Source of the DNA: Amorphochlora amoebiformis
Lineage: Eukaryota; Cercozoa; Chlorarachniophyceae
Assembly (NCBI GenBank): GCA_054601695.1
Contig: BAAHQB010000004.1
Span: forward strand, 1,860,001-1,924,000
Direction: 5' to 3'
Length of the DNA: 64,000 bases
Below the pieces are notes generated by a model that saw only the letters and a program-made list of their open reading frames with translations, ran no database searches and was not told the origin of the DNA. How positions within the stretch are numbered: the stretch's first letter is position 1; the number at the start of each line of letters is the position of its first letter. This document shows, one piece after another, positions 34,557-64,000 of the stretch. The position numbers and the translations under genes are program-made.

Positions 34557-35448
34557 GTGTGTGTGTGTGTATTTACTAATGCACTTTCTTGTATAAACTA
34601 CTTACATATATTGTGTATGTACAAAGCATCCATCTGCACGATTTGATTTGGTCTAACCATTCAGGATTCCAAAACAGGAGTCTGATGTTGTTCGTACCTC
34701 CATAGGAAGGCCTTCTTGAAGAGGGGTCAGGTCTACGTCCGGAAACACTTCCTCCAGTAGCTAAAATGCAAATTTTACACGCACACACGCATATGGACAC
34801 ATCACAAATATAAAAGGCATCCGAGGACCAGGCTCGCAGATGAAACATGTGTACTATACCTTTGCGTTTATACCATAATTCAATATCCATCGATGGATCT
34901 CTTCTACACGCGTATACACACAACCCAAATCTCTCGAATCTCACCTCCTTGCGCTCGGTCGGTGGCCTTCGGAAGAATCCAGAGAACTTCTTCCGTAGAC
35001 CAGCCATCTCCTGAAAGTCCACAGAAAAGCAATTCAATCAGTTATTACAACGTCATTCGGTCAATCAAGTTCTCAAAATCCTACACCCACACCCGCCATG
35101 CTCACACCCCTGAAACCGAGATTATATGTGGCTGAGGATTGGTTTGAAAACTGGGGAGCAGGCATATTGGGCCGTTCAAATATGTACATGGGTTTACATG
35201 TCGTTGAGGTCTGTATTGTCGGCTATGTGAATGTATACAGGCGGGTTTACGATAATTGAGGGCATTTTTCAGGCATGACGAAATACATTCTTTGCTAGAT
35301 CGGCATCCTCGAAATCCGAGCTGTCGAGTAGAGAACGCAGGGATTTTTCCTCCACAATCGGAACAGATAGGTTCCGCACGAATGTCTTGGAAGCGAGGTG
35401 TCGAGGGGCCCGGGAAACGGTAGCGGGAAGGCGGAATACGCGCAGCAT
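26412..35448 (-). CDS. HMGR: 3-hydroxy-3-methylglutaryl-CoA reductase, class II
   Basis: Interconverts HMG-CoA and mevalonate, the committed step of the mevalonate (isoprenoid/sterol) pathway. Twenty-four exons give 1494 bases and 497 residues with consistent phase throughout. Exons, low-high in coding order: 35287-35448, 34945-35010, 34698-34760, 33777-33828, 33642-33669, 33471-33530, 33136-33205, 32386-32444, 32081-32161, 31767-31846, 31432-31460, 31196-31233, 31069-31105, 30705-30768, 30443-30519, 29895-29939, 29521-29579, 29082-29157, 28649-28700, 28223-28278, 27708-27775, 27181-27255, 26849-26915, 26412-26441. Class II marks: IENAVGG with Glu104, [30 protein letters not shown] with Lys322, GQDWRAIEA with Asp338 and GHMNLH with His435. 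These match the family's catalytic Glu/Lys/Asp/His set, and the Lys-Asp spacing of 16 is as in the Pseudomonas enzyme. There are no membrane segments, unlike class I plant or animal enzymes. The first 30 residues are Arg-rich without acids, like a mitochondrial presequence, and the C-terminus is SKI. The last two exons are less certain: in-frame readthrough from exon 22 would stop at 27178-27180. Confidence 0.95.
28901..28938 (-). pseudogene. Partial copy of an HMGR exon 3' end inside the next intron
   Basis: These 38 bases repeat the end of the exon at 29082-29157 (copy of about 29084-29121), with a few substitutions. On the minus strand the copy still reads [11 protein letters not shown]. 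The exon-intron junction is changed from tctaag|gtt to tctatgcat, so the copy has no donor site. It lies in the intron directly downstream and is surrounded by (TA)n. Confidence 0.85.
29940..30442 (-). repeat. HMGR intron filled with (TA)n and variants
   Basis: Intron between the THNK exon and the GVMNGID exon. After about 65 unique bases, nearly everything is (TA)n broken by TG/CA and TATATG variants. It ends next to a GTAGAT donor on the upstream exon and a TTTAAAG acceptor. No coding signal. Confidence 0.8.
32445..33135 (-). repeat. HMGR intron, (TA)n plus AT-rich unique sequence
   Basis: Intron between the [11 protein letters not shown] exon and the [10 protein letters not shown] exon. 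It mixes (TA)n blocks with AT-rich unique sequence around 32535-32690 and 32830-32890. It is bounded by donor GTAATC and acceptor TATATAG. No coding signal. Confidence 0.75.
33829..34697 (-). repeat. HMGR intron dominated by (TA)n
   Basis: Intron between the [13 protein letters not shown] exon and the VADMMIEN exon. Blocks of (TA)n at about 33938-33970, 34040-34105, 34158-34460 and 34525-34555 are separated by short TG-rich stretches. No coding signal. Confidence 0.8.
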
Positions 35449-35591
35449 CGAGACAGTGATCTGACACGTCGCGCACGTAGATCTTCGAAAGCTCGACGTG
35501 CACGTGTGGGTAACTCTTTTTATCAAATATTAACCTCTATTATCTGTATATTATAATATGGATATCAGCCTATATTATCAGGTCGAACGCT

Positions 35592-35616
35592 GATATTGAT
35601 ATCGAATATCAATATC
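35592..35616. promoter_or_regulatory. Interrupted palindrome in the bidirectional promoter
   Basis: The arms gatattgatat and atatcaatatc are perfect reverse complements around a 3-base spacer (cga). Its central place in a head-to-head promoter suggests a dimeric protein-binding site, which is inference. Confidence 0.5.
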
Positions 35617-35634
35617 CAGATAATACCAAAATAA

Positions 35635-35641
35635 TATAAAA
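35635..35641 (+). promoter_or_regulatory. TATA-box-like motif
   Basis: TATAAAA lies 120 bases upstream of the antiporter ATG at 35761. The position suits a plus-strand promoter with a leader of roughly 90 bases. AT-rich sequence makes chance occurrence possible. Confidence 0.4.
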
Positions 35642-35760
35642 GACCTTTTGTCGGAAGAGCTGTGTTGTAATTTGGTGTATTCCTGATGAATTCAGCAAAG
35701 TATATTTAAGAAGAACGAAATTGTTTGATTCGCATTATTGACGAAAAATTAAGGAAAGGA

Positions 35761-37438
35761 ATGGCGGCCCCGGTATTCCTTATTCTGGTGGCATGGCTGG
35801 GGATCAGGACGTTGGCAGAGGGTCATGCCGGTGAGACAGCTTCATAATCTCTCTTCGAATGAGGTTTTAAGCTCTAAGGGAAAATGCAACGAGTTCATTC
35901 TGAGTTTTTGTCTTGAAAATTCTCTGTATTCCTTGAAATTTTCAGGCGGGCTATTGGCGTCTGGTTCGCCCGTGAAAGAGGCCACCGAGGCCATCAAGAC
36001 GGGCGTGAATCTCGTGGACACGGTGATGCTTGGAGTTGTGAACGATGAGGATGATGAGCCGGTAGTCCTGAAGAAAGGGAATCCGAATAGCACTGCTACT
36101 CTCCATACCGCGATACATGATATCAATGCAACAGCGTTGACCAACGGCACGACCACGAATGCCACGAAAGAGGACGATGAGGAACAGACTCCCATCCAGA
36201 TAACCAAGAGCAAGATCACAGACGATATGCATTCCCAAGGAATCCACACGAAGTCCAAGCACAAGAAAACCCAACCCGTTCTGGAGAACTATCTTCCAAC
36301 CCTCAGTAGTTTACTTCGATTCACTGGAGCTGCGGCCATTTCATACATCACAGGCAAAGTTTTCCCTTATTTCGGGCTCCCCCTGGTGAGTGGATATCTC
36401 CTATTCGGGATAATCTTCGGGCCAGAGGTTTCGGAGATTATATCGCGAGATAGCCTGCGGTCTCTTCGGGTAATCGACGAAGTAGCCCTCGCCTTCATAG
36501 CTCTCGTAGCTGGTGCCCAGCTTCAAGTGAAGAAGCTCCGCGGCAGATCGAGATCCATACGCTTGACCACTGTGAATTTGGTGTTCTTTGCAATGGCGTT
36601 CGGCAGCGTGGTAATCTTCGCTCTGCGGGAGTCAATATCGTTCATGAAAGGCATGAGCATCCTTCAAAGCTGGGCTATTGCAATGCTAGGAGGTGTGCTC
36701 CTTGTCGCTCGTTCACCCGCGTCTGCTATCGCCATTCGCAAGGAGCTCAATGCCGAAGGTCCTTTCACGGCGACGGTGATGGGCACGACAATCATAATGG
36801 ATGTCGTAGTAATTGTGCTCTTCGCCCTCGTTGGCCTCATCGCCAATGGGATGCTTGCCGATTCAAGTCCTAACCCTGTTCTCCTAGGCATCTTCGTCAC
36901 GCAGATCGTGCTCTCCCTTGCAGGTGGTCTTTGTCTGGGCCTTCTTGTGCTTCCCAACATGGTTACGGATGCGTCTGAGCTGTTCCAGCCCGAAAACGGT
37001 ATTCTAAGCTTCAATGCTAAAGTCGCCAACGCAGCATTCACAGGGATTTCGTACTCCTTGATTTTGCTGTTGGGATTTACTGTGTTCTTTGCCTCCCATG
37101 CTCTCGAGCCCTTCCTCGAACCCCTTGTAACCTGCATGACCGCGGGATTTGCTGTCTCCAACTTCACCACCAAGTACAAGGCTTTCCAAGCATACGAGGA
37201 CTCTGTCGGACCTTACGTCAATGCAGCATTCTTCACGCTCACGGGCGCCTCTCTTCAGCTGAACGTTCTCTTTGGTATGTCATGAAACATGCGAATAAGC
37301 TCTGGTGCATATATATGTATTTCGTATATACATATATGAAATTTAAGAATACATATATATATATATATATATGTTTATATATTTACATATATATATATAT
37401 GTATATATATTATATATTTATATATATATATATTTTTT

Positions 37439-37484
<46 letters not shown>

Positions 37485-37552
37485 CATGTATGTATATATA
37501 TATAATTATATAATATATATATATATATATATGTACGTATATATTTATATAG

Positions 37553-37602
<50 letters not shown>

Positions 37603-37767
37603 CATCTACATATAAAATATTAAAAATATGTTGATGTATGTTTAATATAGATTTGATGTAAAGATACGAATATGTAAGTGTGTGCTATATTTATAATATG
37701 TATATATATATATATATATATATTATAAATCATGAGTGTTATATATATATATTATACATCATGAGTG

Positions 37768-37808
<41 letters not shown>

Positions 37809-37884
37809 TATGTTTATATTTACACACATATAAATCTAAATATATTTATATTATAATATTATATACATGGATGATATATACATA

Positions 37885-37933
<49 letters not shown>

Positions 37934-38586
37934 CATATATTATACATTAACGTATATATTGTGATATATTATATGTATTTATAATATAGATATATATACA
38001 TATATATATATATTATATAATATATATATATATATAATGATATTTATATTTTATGTGGTGTGTATTATATATATGATAGATACGTGCGTATTATATCATA
38101 TATATATTAGATATATTATTTATAAATATATAAAAATCTTTAGGATCTGAATTTGTGATGATGCTGATGATCTTCCTAGTGCGTATTGTCGCAATCGCAG
38201 TGGGTGCTTACATAGCCGGGAGAGCGTCCGGAGACCCCCCAGACATCGCGGGTGTGGCATGGATGGCGTACATCACCCAAGCCGGCGTTGCTCTTGGGCT
38301 CGCGAAAAAGATAAATATTGAGTACGTTACCTGGGGTCCTGGTTTTGCGACTTTACTGATTGCCGTAGTGGTACTGAATCAACTCGTGGGACCGCCCTTC
38401 TTCCGCTTTGTTCTCCGGTTCGTCGGGGAGGCTAAGGGATCCAGGGTGGCAGTAGTGGATGCTGTTGTTGATGAGGAAACTGCCCCACTGAAGAAGAAAT
38501 TAAATTCCGAGCCCGAATCTCCAGCTACTGTCGACGTCCAGGACAATACATCACAGATCCTTCGAAGGAAAACTCTCGTTTCTTGA
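35761..38586 (+). CDS. Cation/proton antiporter (CPA superfamily, Na_H_Exchanger fold)
   Basis: Exchanges monovalent cations (Na+ or K+) for protons across a membrane. Three exons, 35761-35830, 35946-37274 and 38144-38586, give 613 residues. Intron 1 (115 bases, GTGAGA...TTTTCAG) is phase 1 and intron 2 (869 bases, GTATGT...TTTAG) is phase 1. If intron 1 were retained, the frame would stop after a few codons, so splicing is needed. Residues 1-23 form a signal peptide ([12 protein letters not shown] core). Residues about 24-135 are hydrophilic with several N-glycosylation sequons and probably face the lumen or outside. From about 138 there are many membrane helices, including [11 protein letters not shown] near 174, RSPASA near 280 and MDVVVIVLF near 309. 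The last of these carries the single Asp of the presumed ion-binding helix. The C-terminal tail after about residue 560 is charged. Substrate and membrane are not known. The large GC-richer exon differs sharply from the tiny exons of neighbouring genes. Confidence 0.93.
37275..38143 (+). repeat. Antiporter intron 2, almost pure AT repeats
   Basis: 869-base intron between LFG and SEFVMML. It is mostly (TA)n, with a short direct duplication at about 37728-37770 built on atcatgagtgttatata. It starts GTATGT and ends TTTAG. No coding content. Confidence 0.9.
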
Positions 38587-39084
38587 ATTGCCAACAGCAG
38601 TGTAACTGCGCAATCAAATCGGTCGCCTGTAAAGTTGGTGGATAGGCGAAAGTTTTTTACCCGTGGGACCCAAATTGCTAATTAAAACTAAATTAATTAC
38701 AGCTGTAACAATTAGAACAATCACTACTAACGGTTAGTAGTTACTAGCTCTAGTAGCTCTAGTAGCCCAGGCTATATCAAGTGTAGTTTATCATGCTAGG
38801 TATATCTAGTAGAGAAAATATTTACTAGATTTAGGCCAACCATGAAATCGTAGGATAGGTAGATCTAGAGATACGTTTATAACTAGTAGAATATACCTAG
38901 TATACTAGAATTCGGAACGAGTTTGACAGCGTAGTTTAGGAACCAACATTAAACTCATACTAGTCATACATGAATACTGTTCATCCAAGTTGGCTAGCTT
39001 TACGGCTAGCTATACTAGTATAGTATCAGATCCCGTATCCGGTAAGTTCATCATGCGGTGATCAATATTATAATTTTAGCAAGG
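38587..39084. other. Convergent spacer between the antiporter and UTP12, CTAG-rich
   Basis: 498 bases between the two stop codons. There are no (TA)n arrays. CTAG occurs more than ten times, mostly between 38745 and 39025 (ctctagtagctctagtag, gctagctatactagta). It mirrors the other convergent spacer at 25878-26411. Confidence 0.7.
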
Positions 39085-63691
<24,607 letters not shown>

Positions 63692-63737
63692 CTGATTTTC
63701 AAATACACCAGACGAAAGAGATGGATAGAGAGTTAAC

Positions 63738-64000
63738 AAGATAGTTAGAGAGAGAGAGAGAGAGGGAAAGAGGGGAAAAATAGAGAGAAAGAGAGGAAGA
63801 GAGAGAGAGGGGGGAGAAAGAGATAGAAGAGTTTGAGAAAGAGAGAGAAAGCGAGAGGAGAGAGAGAGAGAGAGAAAGCGAGAAAGAGAGAGAGTTAAAG
63901 CGAGAAAGAGAGAGAGAGAGGGGGCGAGAAAGAGAGAGAGAGAGAGAGAGCGAGAAAGAGAGGGCGAGAAAGAGAGAGAGAGAGAGAGGGAGAGAAGCGA
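63738..64000 (+). repeat. (GA)n purine tract at the right edge
   Basis: GA/GAAAG/GAGCGAG purine sequence running off the window. It lies in the UTP12 intron upstream of the exon at 63590-63691. Confidence 0.95.

Larger units (their letters stand above)
35449..35760. promoter_or_regulatory. Bidirectional promoter region between HMGR and the antiporter gene
   Basis: 312 bases separate the ATG of HMGR (minus, 35448) from the ATG of the antiporter gene (plus, 35761). The sequence is unique and contains an interrupted palindrome (35592-35616) and a TATAAAA motif (35635-35641). Shared control of the two genes is inferred from the head-to-head layout. Confidence 0.65.

Noticed and set aside
35102-35503. 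133-codon minus-strand frame starting upstream of HMGR
   Set aside because: It is an alternative frame of HMGR exon 1 running into intron 1. The MLRVFRLP frame joins in phase to clear class II HMGR sequence.
36664-37179. 171-codon minus-strand frame
   Set aside because: It is an antisense shadow of the antiporter's large exon, with no family features.

Overview
This is nuclear DNA from an intron-rich eukaryote. Coding pieces of about 18-190 bases (one of 1329) are separated by introns made mostly of low-complexity repeats: (TA)n everywhere, TTAGGG/CCCTAA telomere-like arrays, GA/CT tracts and a few minisatellites. Most long open frames are repeat translations (Tyr-Ile, Ser-Leu, Arg-Val), not genes. 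The real genes appear only when the short unique islands are spliced with GT-AG (twice GC-AG) boundaries and checked for reading phase. The lineage cannot be fixed from the sequence. A nucleolar ribosome-biogenesis factor, a class II HMG-CoA reductase with an organelle-like N-terminus, a cation/proton antiporter and very short exons suggest a protist or alga.

Five genes cover almost the whole window. (A) Minus strand, about 32-5149: an unrecognised protein that runs off the left edge. (B) Plus strand, about 5503-25877: a coiled-coil (BAR/F-BAR-like, inferred) protein with two PDZ-like regions and an acidic segment before its last exon, about 34 exons. (C) Minus strand, 26412-35448: a complete class II HMG-CoA reductase in 24 exons, with all catalytic residues. 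(D) Plus strand, 35761-38586: a CPA-type Na+(K+)/H+ antiporter in three exons, with one 1.3 kb exon unlike its neighbours. (E) Minus strand, 39085 to beyond 63691: UTP12/WDR3, a small-subunit processome WD40 protein. At least 37 exons (2190 coding bases, 729 residues plus stop) are spread over 24.6 kb, and the 5' part lies beyond the right edge.

The genes are packed tightly despite the swollen introns. A/B and C/D are divergent pairs with 350 and 310 base spacers. B/C and D/E are convergent pairs with 534 and 498 base spacers. Both convergent spacers lack (TA)n repeats and are crowded with CTAG tetranucleotides.

The most interesting signal is how repeats and splicing are interwoven. (TA)n tracts supply GTATAT donors and TATATAG acceptors. 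CCCTAA-sense arrays end in CCCTAG acceptors, and TTAGGG-sense arrays start as GTTAGG donors. Fragments of exon 3' ends are copied into the downstream intron of two or three genes. Two introns use the same unusual CCCCAG|GCAC donor. These are direct sequence observations. What they mean for how introns arise or grow is inference.
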